A stretch of 64,000 bases of DNA from GCA-003244245 sp050699875 (GTDB lineage: Bacteria; Actinomycetota; Actinomycetes; Mycobacteriales; Pseudonocardiaceae): assembly GCA_050699875.1 (NCBI GenBank), contig JBOHFX010000146.1, positions 18,143 to 82,142 of the forward strand. Reading direction: 5' to 3'. Within the stretch, counting starts at the first letter, position 1; every line of letters begins with the position of its first letter. The notes under the pieces are model-generated. The model saw only the letters and a list, made by a program, of their open reading frames with translations. It had not been told where the DNA came from and made no database searches. This document shows, in pieces, positions 41,388 to 49,933 of the stretch. The position numbers and the translations under genes were made by a program.

Positions 41388-41671
41388 CCAGGCGGACCAG
41401 CCTGCGGCCACAGCTGACGTTCGGCCTGGTAATGGCTGTGGTGACGGTGGGCATGGTTCGCATCGCGCAGTACCACTGGCGGGAGGGCACGGTGATCATC
41501 GGCGGCGCGCTGCTGCTGGCCGCAGTTTTGCGGGCCGTCCTGCCACCCGAGCGGACCGGGCTGCTCGGGATCCGCCGGCGCGCCCTGGACGTGCTCACCT
41601 ACGGTGGTTTCGGGGTGCTGATGCTGGCCGTGGCGCTGACCATCACCGGGGGACCACTGGCCGACAGCTGA
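41384..41671 (+). CDS. DUF3017 family membrane protein
   Basis: A 95-residue protein with two or three hydrophobic helices (PQLTFGLVMAVVTVGMVRIA, GGALLLAAVLRAVLP, VLTYGGFGVLMLAVALTITG) linked by a basic PPERTGLLGIRRRALD loop. This is the DUF3017 layout. In actinobacteria it regularly follows folD; the reason is unknown. GTG 41384 overlaps the folD stop in a GTGA arrangement, so translation is coupled. It is followed 27 bp later by mdh on the same strand. Confidence 0.85.
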   Translation: MTRRTSLRPQLTFGLVMAVVTVGMVRIAQYHWREGTVIIGGALLLAAVLRAVLPPERTGLLGIRRRALDVLTYGGFGVLMLAVALTITGGPLADS

Positions 41672-41698
41672 GCCGGGTGTGCTTGATAGCCTCCCGAA

Positions 41699-42655
41699 AT
41701 GGCACGTTCCGGTCAGGTCGCAGTCATCGGGGCCGGTTTCTACGGGTCGACCACCGCGCAGCGGTTGGCCGAGTACGACCTGTTCGACACCGTTGTGCTC
41801 ACCGACATCATCGAGGGCAGGCCGGAGGGCTTGGCGCTGGACCTGAACCAGTCCAGATCGGTGGAAGGCTTCGAAACCAGGATCATCGGCCAGACCACCG
41901 GTCGGGACGGTTCGGGATACGAGGCGATGGCCGGTAGCGACATCGTCGTGATCACCGCCGGGCTACCCCGAAAGCCGGGGATGAGCCGGATGGACCTGAT
42001 CGACGTCAACGCTCGCATCGTGCGGCAGGTCGCGGAGAACGTCGCCCAGCATGCCCCAGATGCGGTCGTCATCGTGGTGTCCAACCCTCTGGACGAGATG
42101 ACCGCGCTGACGCAGATCGCCACCGGGTTCCCCCGGCACCGAGTGATCGGCCAGGCCGGGATGCTCGACACCGCCCGGTTCACCAACTTCGTCGCCGAGG
42201 AACTCGCCGTCCCGGTGTCGTCGGTGCACACCCTGACGCTCGGCTCGCACGGTGACACCATGGTGCCGGTGCCCAGCGCCTGCATGGTGAACGGCACGCC
42301 ACTGACCGACGCGCTGCCCGCCGACCGGATCGAAGATCTGATCACCCGGACCCGCAATGGCGGCGCCGAGGTGGTAGCCCTGCTCAAGACCGGCTCGGCG
42401 TACTACGCCCCGTCCGCCGCGGCCGCCCGCATGGTGCGCGCCGTGCACGAGGACTCCGGTGCCGTGCTGCCGGTCTGTGCCTGGGTGGACGGTGCGTACG
42501 GCATCTCCGGTGTCTACTTGGGTGTCACCGCCGAGCTGGGGCGGGACGGGGTACGGCGGGTGGTGGAAACCCCGCTGACCGACGGTGAGCTCGCGCAGCT
42601 GCGGACGGCCGCCGAAGCCGTCCGAGCCAAACAGGCCGACGTGCAGCACCTGTGA
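41699..42655 (+). CDS. mdh: Malate dehydrogenase (LDH-like type)
   Basis: A 318-residue NAD-dependent 2-hydroxyacid dehydrogenase of the lactate/malate superfamily. Visible are the Rossmann motif QVAVIGAGFYGSTTAQRLAE, the active-site loop TAGLPRKPGMSRMDLI (arginines of the substrate loop), VSNPLDEMTALTQIATGFPR and the catalytic His in LTLGSHGDTMVPVPS. Arg in the mobile loop (RKPGMSR) favours malate over lactate. It should oxidise malate in the TCA cycle together with the Icd encoded downstream. The start is ATG 41699. DUF3017 and folD lie upstream on the same strand. Confidence 0.93.
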   Translation: MARSGQVAVIGAGFYGSTTAQRLAEYDLFDTVVLTDIIEGRPEGLALDLNQSRSVEGFETRIIGQTTGRDGSGYEAMAGSDIVVITAGLPRKPGMSRMDLIDVNARIVRQVAENVAQHAPDAVVIVVSNPLDEMTALTQIATGFPRHRVIGQAGMLDTARFTNFVAEELAVPVSSVHTLTLGSHGDTMVPVPSACMVNGTPLTDALPADRIEDLITRTRNGGAEVVALLKTGSAYYAPSAAAARMVRAVHEDSGAVLPVCAWVDGAYGISGVYLGVTAELGRDGVRRVVETPLTDGELAQLRTAAEAVRAKQADVQHL

Positions 42656-42672
42656 TCGCGTCAACGAACGCG

Positions 42673-42739
42673 GCGTTCTGGGGACAGGATGCAGTCATTC
42701 CGCGTCTCTGGCTGCGTTCTGAGGACAGAATGCAGCCAT
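42673..42739. repeat. Two tandem copies of a 26-bp palindromic element at the DUF2252 start
   Basis: Copies at 42673-42698 and 42714-42739 agree at 23 of 26 positions, and all three differences are transitions. Each copy is itself an imperfect hairpin: in the second, ctgcgttctg and cagaatgcag face each other across 4 bases. The second copy ends in the start codon of the DUF2252 gene. The element may be an operator, or a mobile palindromic repeat. Confidence 0.8.
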
Positions 42740-44084
42740 GGCGCTGACCGAGACGTTGCTCACCGATGACGCCGTGGCGCGGCGGCACCGGATCGTCGAC
42801 ACGTTGACCGACGCCTTCGCCCCGTTGATGGCCGCCGATCCCGCGGCGTTTCGCACCAAGTTCCGCAAGATGGCCGCCGGCCCGTTCGCCTTCTACCGTG
42901 GCAGCGCCTGCCTGTTCTACGCCGACGTGGCCGCGCTGGATGACCCATGGGCCGATGAGCGCACCAGCCGGGTCTGGATCCAGGGTGACCTGCACGCGGA
43001 AAATTTCGGTACCTACATGGACGGCAGTGGGGTGCTGATCTTCGACGTGAACGACTTCGACGAGGCCTATCTCGGGCACTACACCTGGGACCTGCAGCGG
43101 CTGGTGGCGAGCATCGCACTGCTCGGGTGGCGCAAGGCGCTGTCCGACGCAGACATCGATGCCCTGGTCGGGACCTGCGTCCGGGCCTACGTGGACCAGG
43201 TGCGCACCTTCGTGGACGAGGCCAATGACCGGGCCTACTCGCTGCGCCTGGACACCACCGACGGCGTGATCCATCAGGTTCTGCAGCTGGCCCGGCTGCG
43301 CAGCCGCTTCGGGTTGCTGGAGTCGGTGACCGAAACCGAGGGATTCGACCGCCGGTTCCGGAACGGGCCTGGGGTGCGGCGACTGGATCCCGCCGAGCGC
43401 GACGGGGTGTGTGCGGCCTTCGAGCGGTACCTGGACACCATTCCGGAACGCAAGAGGTTCCGCGGCGTCGCCTACACGATCAAGGACGTCGTGGGGCGCA
43501 GCGGCTTCGGTATCGGCAGCGCCGGGTTGCCCGCCTACAACGTGCTCATCGAGGGATACAACCAGGCGCTGGACAACGACGTGGTGCTGTCGATGAAGCA
43601 GGGCAACGTGGCGGCTCCGTCTCGAGTGGTCACCGACGAGCGGATCGCTTCGTATTTCAAGCACCACGGCCACCGCACCGCGATCTCGCAGCGTTCGTTG
43701 CAGGCGCACGCCGACCCGCTGCTCGGCTACACCGAGTTGGATGGAGTGGGGTTCGTGGTCTCCGAGTTGTCCCCGTATGTCACCGATTTGGATTGGACCG
43801 AGCTGACCGAGCCGGATGAGATCGCGCCGGTGCTGGACTATCTCGGCCGGGCAACCGCGAAGGTGCACTGCGTTTCCGACGCCGACTCTGATCACACCCT
43901 GGTCTCGTTCCAGACCGAGAACGCGATTGCCGCGGTGATCGGCGACCGGGAGGCCGAGTTCGTCGACTGGTTGACCACGTTCGCTCGGGACTACGCGGCA
44001 GTCGTGCGCGACGACCACCGGCTTTTCGTCGACGCGTTCCGCAACGACGGGATCCCCGGGGTTCGCTCCACCAAGCGCACATGA
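42738..44084 (+). CDS. DUF2252 family protein
   Basis: A 448-residue cytoplasmic protein of the DUF2252 family, distantly related to aminoglycoside phosphotransferase-like kinases. Core segments are FAFYRGSACLFYADVAALDD, WIQGDLHAENFGTYMDGSGV and LIFDVNDFDEAYLGHYTWDL; the HAENF and DVNDFDE pieces resemble the Brenner and DFG motifs of that fold. Later come VLIEGYNQALDNDVVLSMKQ and QRSLQAHADPLLGYTELDG. The substrate and any kinase activity are unknown. ATG 42738 lies at the end of a palindromic repeat copy, and no ribosome site is seen. It converges on a dead ABC transporter operon. Confidence 0.87.
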   Translation: MALTETLLTDDAVARRHRIVDTLTDAFAPLMAADPAAFRTKFRKMAAGPFAFYRGSACLFYADVAALDDPWADERTSRVWIQGDLHAENFGTYMDGSGVLIFDVNDFDEAYLGHYTWDLQRLVASIALLGWRKALSDADIDALVGTCVRAYVDQVRTFVDEANDRAYSLRLDTTDGVIHQVLQLARLRSRFGLLESVTETEGFDRRFRNGPGVRRLDPAERDGVCAAFERYLDTIPERKRFRGVAYTIKDVVGRSGFGIGSAGLPAYNVLIEGYNQALDNDVVLSMKQGNVAAPSRVVTDERIASYFKHHGHRTAISQRSLQAHADPLLGYTELDGVGFVVSELSPYVTDLDWTELTEPDEIAPVLDYLGRATAKVHCVSDADSDHTLVSFQTENAIAAVIGDREAEFVDWLTTFARDYAAVVRDDHRLFVDAFRNDGIPGVRSTKRT

Positions 44085-44099
44085 GCGCGGCGATCAGCG

Positions 44100-44654
44100 T
44101 CAGGTCGTGTAGAGCGTGCGCACGACGTCCTCGATGGACGGTTCGACCACGAACAGGTCGCGCACCGCGACCTTGGCGACCACCGCGGCGATCACCTCCG
44201 CCGCGCTGGTCTGCTCGGCCGAGAAGGCCAGCTGCTGGCGCAGCCCGTTCGCCTCGACCGTGACGTCGAGGACGCCGGGCAGCCCGTCGAGTGCTGCGTG
44301 CGGCTCCTCCAGGTCCACCACCAGACGTCGCGCGCCGCCGAACTGGCAGCGCAGCTCCGCCAGCGAGCCATCCACCAGGACCCGCCCGTGGTCGATCACC
44401 ACCAGCCGCCGACAGAGCCGCTCGACGTCGGGCAGGTCGTGCGTGGTGAGCAGCAGGGTGACTCCATCCACGGCGTTGGCCCGGGCCAGGAACGCGCGCA
44501 GTCACTCCTTGCTGATCAGGTCCAGGCCGACCGTCGGCTCGTCCAGCACCAGCAGCTCCGGGGAGTGCAGCAACGCGAACGACGCCGGGTAGGCCAGCTG
44601 GCTGCGCACCGATGCGGCCAGTAGGCAGCGGTATGCCGCGAGGCGCTCACCCAC
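44100..44654 (-). pseudogene. In-frame fusion of ABC-2 permease N-terminus and ABC ATPase C-terminal half, with internal stop
   Basis: Starting at GTG 44654, which overlaps the end of the preceding permease, the frame first reads RLAAYRCLLAASVRSQLAYP. This is the N-terminus of a second ABC-2 permease. Without a frame change it continues in an ATPase: LLHSPELLVLDEPTVGLD (Walker B and D loop), LISKE, a TGA at 44502-44504, then LRAFLARANAVDGVTLLLTT and HDLPDVERLCRRLVVIDHGR. The Walker A and signature motifs and nearly all of the second permease are deleted. An in-frame deletion followed by a CGA-to-TGA type change explains it. It ends with VVEPSIEDVVRTLYTT. The exporter cannot work. Confidence 0.85.
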
Positions 44655-45431
44655 CCTGGATCACCAGCGTCCGCACCGCCCTGGCGAGTACCAAGCGGCC
44701 GGCCGCGAGCAGGATGACGGCCCAGATCAGCTGGTGGGCCAGCAGCAGCGGTGCAGCACCCCTGCTGATAGCGATGTCGATCGGCGCCTGCAGGACCGCC
44801 GGAAACGGCGTCGCCCAGATCGCCGTCCTGGCCCAGCCGGGAAAGAACGCGATCGGGATCACCAGCCCGGACAGCACTCCGCCGATCACCGCGTGCAAGG
44901 ACAGCACCCCGCGCCAGTCCAGCAGCCAGAACGCCACCAGGTTCAGCAGGAACCGGATCGCGAAGCTGACCAGGACGGCGAGCAGCACGCTGAGCCCGAA
45001 GGCCGCCCAGCGCAACGCAGAGCCGGGCAGCGTCAGCTCGAAGAACACCAATCCGATCAGCAGCGCAACGGTGAACCGGTCAGCAGCGCGAAGCTCGCCC
45101 GGCCCAGATCCTCGGCCAGTAACGCGGCCTGCAGGTCCACGGGTCGGAGCAGGTCGATGGCGACGTCGCCGCTGCGCACCCGTTCCCCGAAGCCGGTGTT
45201 GCTCCACAGCAGCACCACGGCGAGCAAGCCCTGACCGATCCACACGTAGGTGACCGTGGCCGCCGGGTCGTAGCCGGCGACCTGGGCGCTGCCGGCGAAC
45301 ACGGTGAGCAGCACCGCGCACCGCATGAAGCCGAAGACCGTGTTTGCGGCCAGCCCCGCGACCACCGCCTGCCGGTAGGTCGAGTACCGCCGGAAACCGG
45401 CGCGGACCAGCCGCAGGTAGCAGGCGAGCAC
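44647..45431 (-). pseudogene. Frameshifted ABC-2 exporter permease
   Basis: GTG 45431 opens a permease beginning CYLRLVRAGFRRYSTYRQAV, with six expected helices including VTYVWIGQGLLAVVLLW and the coupling region GDVAIDLLRPVDLQAALLAE. The first frame ends in SFALLTGSPLRC at 45057. One base earlier the other frame carries on correctly: RFTVALLIGLVFFELTLP, LVSFAIRFLLNLVAFWLL, VIPIAFFPGWARTAIWATPF, to TGA 44647. A one-base loss near 45079-45083 is the simplest cause. Together with the fused remnant downstream, it was once a two-permease, one-ATPase exporter operon. A sequencing error could mimic this frameshift but not the neighbour's deletion. Confidence 0.85.
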
Positions 45432-45446
45432 GCCGGACTACGTTAG

Positions 45447-45472
45447 CTGGATGACCATGTGACCACATCCAG
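45447..45472. promoter_or_regulatory. Inverted repeat upstream of icd
   Basis: The perfect 7-bp arms ctggatg (45447-45453) and catccag (45466-45472) flank 12 bases and lie 57 bp before the icd start. The size and position suit an operator, but it could also stem from the dead transporter's promoter, which shares this 97-bp gap. Confidence 0.45.
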
Positions 45473-45528
45473 TTGCGCGCCATACGCTGGTAAGCATTAG
45501 CGCGTGAGTCGAGAGGAGCGCCCGACCG

Positions 45529-46749
45529 GTGGGCAAGATCAAAGTGACGGGGACCGTCGTCGAGCTCGACGGCGACGAGATGACCCGGATCATCTGGCAG
45601 TTCATCAAGGACAAGCTGATCCTTCCCTATCTCGACGTCACCCTCGACTATTACGACCTCGGAATCAAGCATCGGGATGCCACCGATGACCAGGTCACGG
45701 TCGACGCCGCACACGCGATCGCCAAGCACGGGGTAGGAGTGAAATGCGCCACCATCACGCCCGACGAGGCGCGGGTCGAGGAGTTCGGCCTGAAGAAGAT
45801 GTGGCGCTCGCCCAACGGCACGATCCGCAACATCCTCGGCGGCGTGATCTTCCGCGAACCGATCATCTGCTCCAACGTCCCCCGCCTCGTCCCGAACTGG
45901 ACCAAGCCGATCATCATCGGCCGCCACGCGCACGGCGACCAGTACAAGGCCAGCGATTTCATCATTCCCGGGCCTGGGACTGTCACGATCACCTACACCC
46001 CTGACGACGGCCGTGACCCGCTAGAATTCGAGGTGGCGCGCTTCGGTGCGGGTGGCGGTGTCGCGGTGGGGATGTACAACTATCGGAAGTCGATCGAGGA
46101 TTTCGCCCGAGCATCGCTGCGCTACGGTCTGGCCCGCGGGTACCCGGTGTACCTGTCAACCAAGAACACGATTCTCAAGGCTTATGACGGCATGTTTAAA
46201 GACGTGTTCGCCGAGATCTACGAATCGGAGTTCAAAGCCGACTTCGAGGCGCACGGCCTCAGCTACGAGCACCGGTTGATCGACGACATGGTGGCCGCGG
46301 CGCTGAAATGGCCCGGTGGCTACGTGTGGGCCTGTAAAAACTACGACGGCGACGTGCAATCCGACACCGTCGCCCAAGGCTTCGGTTCGCTGGGCCTGAT
46401 GACCAGCGTGTTGATGACCCCGGACGGTGGGATTGTCGAGGCGGAGGCTGCGCACGGTACCGTCACCCGGCACTTTCGGCAGCACCAGCAGGGCAAACCC
46501 ACCTCGACCAACCCGATCGCGTCGATCTTCGCGTGGACTGGTGGCCTGCGCCACCGCGGCACGCTGGACGGCACACCGGAAGTCACCCGATTCGCGCAGA
46601 CCTTGGAGCGGGTCTGCGTCGGCACCGTGGAGAGCGGCAAGATGACCAAGGATCTGGCCTTGCTGATCGGCCCGGATACCTCGTTCTTGACGACGGAGGC
46701 GTTCCTCGACGAGCTCGATCGAGAGTTGCGACACGCCATGAGGCTGTGA
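45529..46749 (+). CDS. icd: NADP-dependent isocitrate dehydrogenase (homodimeric, eukaryote-like type)
   Basis: A 406-residue enzyme that oxidises isocitrate to 2-oxoglutarate in the TCA cycle. The type is clear from VELDGDEMTRIIWQFIKDKL and the substrate site WRSPNGTIRNILGGVIFREP, with KPIIIGRHAHGDQYKA, YLSTKNTILKAYDG and LIDDMVAAALKWPGGYVWAC. The NADP site lies in EAEAAHGTVTRHFRQHQQGK, then TSTNPIASIFAWTGGL. It belongs to the homodimeric group that includes mitochondrial IDH, not the monomeric actinobacterial form. GTG 45529 has GAGGAG at 8 bases. Confidence 0.96.
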   Translation: MGKIKVTGTVVELDGDEMTRIIWQFIKDKLILPYLDVTLDYYDLGIKHRDATDDQVTVDAAHAIAKHGVGVKCATITPDEARVEEFGLKKMWRSPNGTIRNILGGVIFREPIICSNVPRLVPNWTKPIIIGRHAHGDQYKASDFIIPGPGTVTITYTPDDGRDPLEFEVARFGAGGGVAVGMYNYRKSIEDFARASLRYGLARGYPVYLSTKNTILKAYDGMFKDVFAEIYESEFKADFEAHGLSYEHRLIDDMVAAALKWPGGYVWACKNYDGDVQSDTVAQGFGSLGLMTSVLMTPDGGIVEAEAAHGTVTRHFRQHQQGKPTSTNPIASIFAWTGGLRHRGTLDGTPEVTRFAQTLERVCVGTVESGKMTKDLALLIGPDTSFLTTEAFLDELDRELRHAMRL

Positions 46750-46789
46750 GCATGAGATCCTCACAGCACACATAGCGGAGAGTGATCAG

Positions 46790-47122
46790 ATGGCTTCGAA
46801 AACGTCGCGGTGGGTCATCGGGGGAGTCGTGCTGGTGGGCATTCTCCTGTTGGTCTCCGAGCACGACAGCAGGACCGGTGGTGGGAGCAACAGCCCCCTC
46901 AGTGACGTCGGTGGGTCGGGCCCGTGCACGGTAACCGTGACCGCGGACTCGCTCAATGTGCGGTCCACTCCCGACGGTGACGCGCCGGTGGTGGAGAAAT
47001 TCGGCAAGGGAGCGTTGCTATCAGCCGACCGGACGATCCGCAACGGCTTCCGGTCGCTGGGACCGGACCGGTGGGCCGCCGAGGAATTCCTCGACCCGAC
47101 ACCGGGCAGTGACTGCGGCTGA
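46790..47122 (+). CDS. Small membrane-anchored SH3-domain protein
   Basis: A 110-residue protein with an N-terminal membrane helix (WVIGGVVLVGILLLVSEHDS), a Gly/Ser linker and an extracytoplasmic bacterial SH3-like domain: CTVTVTADSLNVRSTPDGDA, PVVEKFGKGALLS, LGPDRWAAEEFL. Such domains usually bind peptidoglycan or mediate protein contacts at the cell wall. Two cysteines (in GSGPCTVTV and SDCG at the end) could form a disulfide outside the cell. It lies between icd and trpS on the same strand; the location gives no further clue. Start ATG 46790 has a weak GGAG upstream. Confidence 0.78.
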   Translation: MASKTSRWVIGGVVLVGILLLVSEHDSRTGGGSNSPLSDVGGSGPCTVTVTADSLNVRSTPDGDAPVVEKFGKGALLSADRTIRNGFRSLGPDRWAAEEFLDPTPGSDCG

Positions 47123-47154
47123 CTGTGATTCAGCACGGCTGCAACAATCACGGT

Positions 47155-48204
47155 ATGTCCTCTCCTGCCACCGGCCCGCTCACTGAGCGTGTCACCGCCG
47201 GACGCCCTCGGGTGCTCTCCGGTATCCAGCCCACCGCGGACTCGTTCCACCTCGGCAACTACCTCGGCGCGATCCGGCAATGGGTGGCGCTGCAGGCCGA
47301 CCACGACGCCTTCTACTGCGTGGTCGACCTGCATGCGATCACCATCGAGCAGGATCCCGCCGATCTGCGCCGCCGGACCCGGCTGGCAGCGGCGCAGATG
47401 CTGGCGTTGGGCGTCGACCCGGATCGGTCCACGGTGTTCGTGCAGAGCCACGTTCCGGAACACACCCGGTTGAGCTGGGTGTTGGAATGCCTCACTGGTT
47501 TCGGTGAAGCCTCCCGGATGACGCAGTTCAAGGACAAGTCCGCCAAGCAGGGTGGCGACCGGGTCGGGGTCGGGCTGTTCACCTACCCGATCCTGCAGGC
47601 CGCCGACATCCTGCTCTACCAGGCTGACCAGGTGCCGGTGGGTGAGGATCAGCGCCAGCACATCGAGCTCACCCGGGATCTCGCGTTGCGTTTCAACTCC
47701 CGCTACGGCCGGACGTTCACCGTGCCCGCGGCGCATATCGTCAAGGGCGCGGAGAAGATCTACGACCTGGCCGAGCCGATGGCGAAGATGAGCAAGTCGA
47801 CGTCCTCGCCGGCCGGCGTGATCGACCTGCTCGATGACCCGAAGGTGTCTGCCCGCAAGATCCGCTCAGCGGTCACCGACACCGGGCGGGAGATCTACTA
47901 CGACCCAGCCGTCAAGCCGGGCGTGTCGAACCTGCTGGTGATCCACTCAGCGTTGTCCGGGCGAAGCGTCGATGAGCTTGTGGCTGCATACGCAGGTCAG
48001 GGGTACGGCGCGCTGAAGTCGGAGGTAGCCAAGGCACTCGCTGACTTCGTCACTCCCCTGCGCCAGGCCGTCGCCGGCTACACCGACGACCCTGCCGAGC
48101 TGGACAAGTTGCTGGCCCGAGGTGCCGAGCAGGCCCGCGAGGTGGCTTCTCACACAGTCCAAGCGGTGTACGACCGGATGGGCTTTCTGCCGCCGCCCGG
48201 TTGA
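47155..48204 (+). CDS. trpS: Tryptophanyl-tRNA synthetase
   Basis: A 349-residue class I aminoacyl-tRNA synthetase that charges tRNA-Trp. The HIGH-like signature is in SGIQPTADSFHLGNYLGAIR (HLGN at residue 32), and the KMSKS loop starts at residue 211 (MAKMSKSTSSPAGVIDLLDD). Other family segments are VDLHAITIEQDPADLRRRTR, MTQFKDKSAKQGGDRVGVGL and TYPILQAADILLYQADQVPV, GEDQRQHIELTRDLALRFN. ATG 47155 gives a normal length. An upstream in-frame start at 47125 is less likely. The downstream small membrane protein is separated by a structured leader. Confidence 0.97.
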   Translation: MSSPATGPLTERVTAGRPRVLSGIQPTADSFHLGNYLGAIRQWVALQADHDAFYCVVDLHAITIEQDPADLRRRTRLAAAQMLALGVDPDRSTVFVQSHVPEHTRLSWVLECLTGFGEASRMTQFKDKSAKQGGDRVGVGLFTYPILQAADILLYQADQVPVGEDQRQHIELTRDLALRFNSRYGRTFTVPAAHIVKGAEKIYDLAEPMAKMSKSTSSPAGVIDLLDDPKVSARKIRSAVTDTGREIYYDPAVKPGVSNLLVIHSALSGRSVDELVAAYAGQGYGALKSEVAKALADFVTPLRQAVAGYTDDPAELDKLLARGAEQAREVASHTVQAVYDRMGFLPPPG

Positions 48205-48304
48205 ATCAGTTCCATGACTTGCGCGAGCAGCCGGAAACGCGGCCTTTGGTTGAGCGACCGATAGGCCTCAGCAATATCCGGGTTCTCCCCGATACTCCAC
48301 ATGC

Positions 48305-48366
48305 TGGGCGGGTGTGTACTGGGAAGAGCGGGTCAGCTCCCAATGCCCCCACATTGGGCCCGCCCA
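48305..48366. promoter_or_regulatory. Nested hairpin in the leader of the 63-aa gene
   Basis: Outer arms tgggcggg (48305-48312) and cccgccca (48359-48366) enclose an inner pair cccaatg/cattggg (48339-48345, 48352-48358). The structure ends 18 bp before the start codon and just upstream of the ribosome site (ctaggaga). It could be the trpS terminator or a translation-controlling leader. Confidence 0.55.
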
Positions 48367-48384
48367 CAGTGCTAGGAGATCGTC

Positions 48385-48576
48385 ATGCAGACCCTGATCA
48401 AGGTGCTCGGGACCATCGCGTTGATCTGGATCGGGTTCGTGGTGGTGGGTTGGGTGCTGGGTGCCGCGTTCCAGTTGCTGTTCTGGGCCCTGGTGATTGG
48501 TGCTGTACTGTTCGTCGGCTCGGCCGCCTACGCGGCGGTGAAGGGTAAGTCGGGCCACAAGGCACTGAGGCGCTAA
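48385..48576 (+). CDS. Small membrane protein (63 aa), unknown function
   Basis: ATG 48385 follows AGGAGA at 6 bases. The protein has two hydrophobic helices (LGTIALIWIGFVVVGWVLGA, FWALVIGAVLFVGSAAYAAV) and a short basic C-terminus KGKSGHKALRR. I recall similar small proteins in Pseudonocardiales, without a known role. It converges on cinA with a 10-bp gap, and its leader is strongly structured. Confidence 0.72.
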   Translation: MQTLIKVLGTIALIWIGFVVVGWVLGAAFQLLFWALVIGAVLFVGSAAYAAVKGKSGHKALRR

Positions 48577-48586
48577 CCGGACGCAA

Positions 48587-49885
48587 TCACCCCGTTGCCG
48601 GCTTCAAGATCCGCCGGATGAGGTGCATTGCGACGGTCGTCGAACGGTCGCGGATCTGGGCGCGGTCGCCGGGCAGCACCGGGTCGCTGGCCAGAGCCGA
48701 GCTGTCGCTGGTGGTCACGCAGATGCACACGTAGCCGACCGGTTTGGCTTCGCTGCCGCCACCCGGGCCGGTGACGCCGGTGATGCCCGCACCGACGTCG
48801 GCGCCGAAGCGGTCCCGTGCCGCGTCGGCCATCGCCCGCGCCACTTCGGGTGACACCGCGCCGTGCTGTTCGATCAGCTTTGCAGGTATCCCGAGCAGCT
48901 CGGTCTTGGCGGTGTTGGAGTAGGTGACCACCCCGCCGATGACATAGTCCGACGCCCCTGGTCGTTCAGTGAGCCGGGCGGCCAGTAGCCCGCCGGTGCA
49001 TGATTCCGCGAGCCCGATCCGCCGTCCCCGCAGCAGCGCGGCGACCTGGTCGTCCAATGATGTGCCGTCGGTGGAGAACAGGTACCGGGCGTGCCGGGTG
49101 CGGATCGCCTCGACCAGCGCATCACGGCTCGCTCCCGCGCCGGGCCGATTCCGGATGTCGATCACCAGCTCGGCGCGCCGCAGGCAGGTGGTGACCTCCA
49201 GTGGCGTCAGATCCAGCGTTGCGCCCACCTCGCGCAAGGTCACCGCGATCTCCGATTCAGGCAGCCCGAACAACCGCAGCTGCGTGGACTCGTAGGGCCG
49301 GCTGCGCGCCAGCACGGCACGGACAGCCGGGGTGGCCAGCGCTGCGGGCCACATGGCCTGCAGCTCCCGGGGCGGACCCGGGAGCACGATCACCGTCGGC
49401 CTCCCGTCGACCGGGACCACCAGCCCGGGCGCCGTCCCCACCGGATCGAGGGGCACAGCGCCCCGAGGCACCATCGCCTGCTTACGGTTCGCCGCCCGCA
49501 GTGCCTCCGGGCTGAAGCTCGACAGGTGGCGGAACCGGGCGAGGATGGCCGCGATCTGACGCTCCATCGCTTCGTCCAGCTCCAATTCCACCCCGGCGAA
49601 CCCGGCGACCACCTCGGTGGTCAGGTCGTCCGCTGTCGGGCCAAGCCCACCGCTGGTGACGATCAGGTCGACGCCCTGACCGGCGAGGAATCCTAGGGTC
49701 GCAGCCAGGTCCGCCGGCCGGTCTCCGACGCAGATCAGCTGAGCCACCTCGACGCCTAACTCGCCCAGCCGCTGCGACAGCCACGGGCCGTTGCGGTCGG
49801 TGATCAGACCGCTGAGCAGCTCCGTGCCGGTGACCACGATCCCGGCCCGGACCTCGGCGCCTTCTTGTGGGCCGCGCTTGCTCAC
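48587..49885 (-). CDS. cinA: CinA: competence/damage-inducible protein with NMN deamidase domain
   Basis: A 432-residue two-domain protein. The N-terminal MoCF/COG1058 domain (AGIVVTGTELLSGLITDRNG, DLIVTSGGLGPTADDLTTEV, VIVLPGPPRELQAM) is an ADP-ribose-type pyrophosphatase in studied homologues. The C-terminal domain (LAESCTGGLLAARLTERPGA, VVTYSNTAKTELLGIPAKLI, GAGITGVTGPGGGSEAKPVG) deamidates nicotinamide mononucleotide, with Ser in SCTGG as the nucleophile. The protein recycles NAD by-products. GTG 49885 gives the normal N-terminus; ATG 49912 would add nine residues and has no ribosome site. It is divergent from an ABC transporter gene. Confidence 0.93.
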   Translation of the reverse strand: MSKRGPQEGAEVRAGIVVTGTELLSGLITDRNGPWLSQRLGELGVEVAQLICVGDRPADLAATLGFLAGQGVDLIVTSGGLGPTADDLTTEVVAGFAGVELELDEAMERQIAAILARFRHLSSFSPEALRAANRKQAMVPRGAVPLDPVGTAPGLVVPVDGRPTVIVLPGPPRELQAMWPAALATPAVRAVLARSRPYESTQLRLFGLPESEIAVTLREVGATLDLTPLEVTTCLRRAELVIDIRNRPGAGASRDALVEAIRTRHARYLFSTDGTSLDDQVAALLRGRRIGLAESCTGGLLAARLTERPGASDYVIGGVVTYSNTAKTELLGIPAKLIEQHGAVSPEVARAMADAARDRFGADVGAGITGVTGPGGGSEAKPVGYVCICVTTSDSSALASDPVLPGDRAQIRDRSTTVAMHLIRRILKPATG

Positions 49886-49933
49886 GAGACGCCACGCTAT
49901 CGCGGCAGGCATGCTCTGTAAGTGGGAGGCCAC

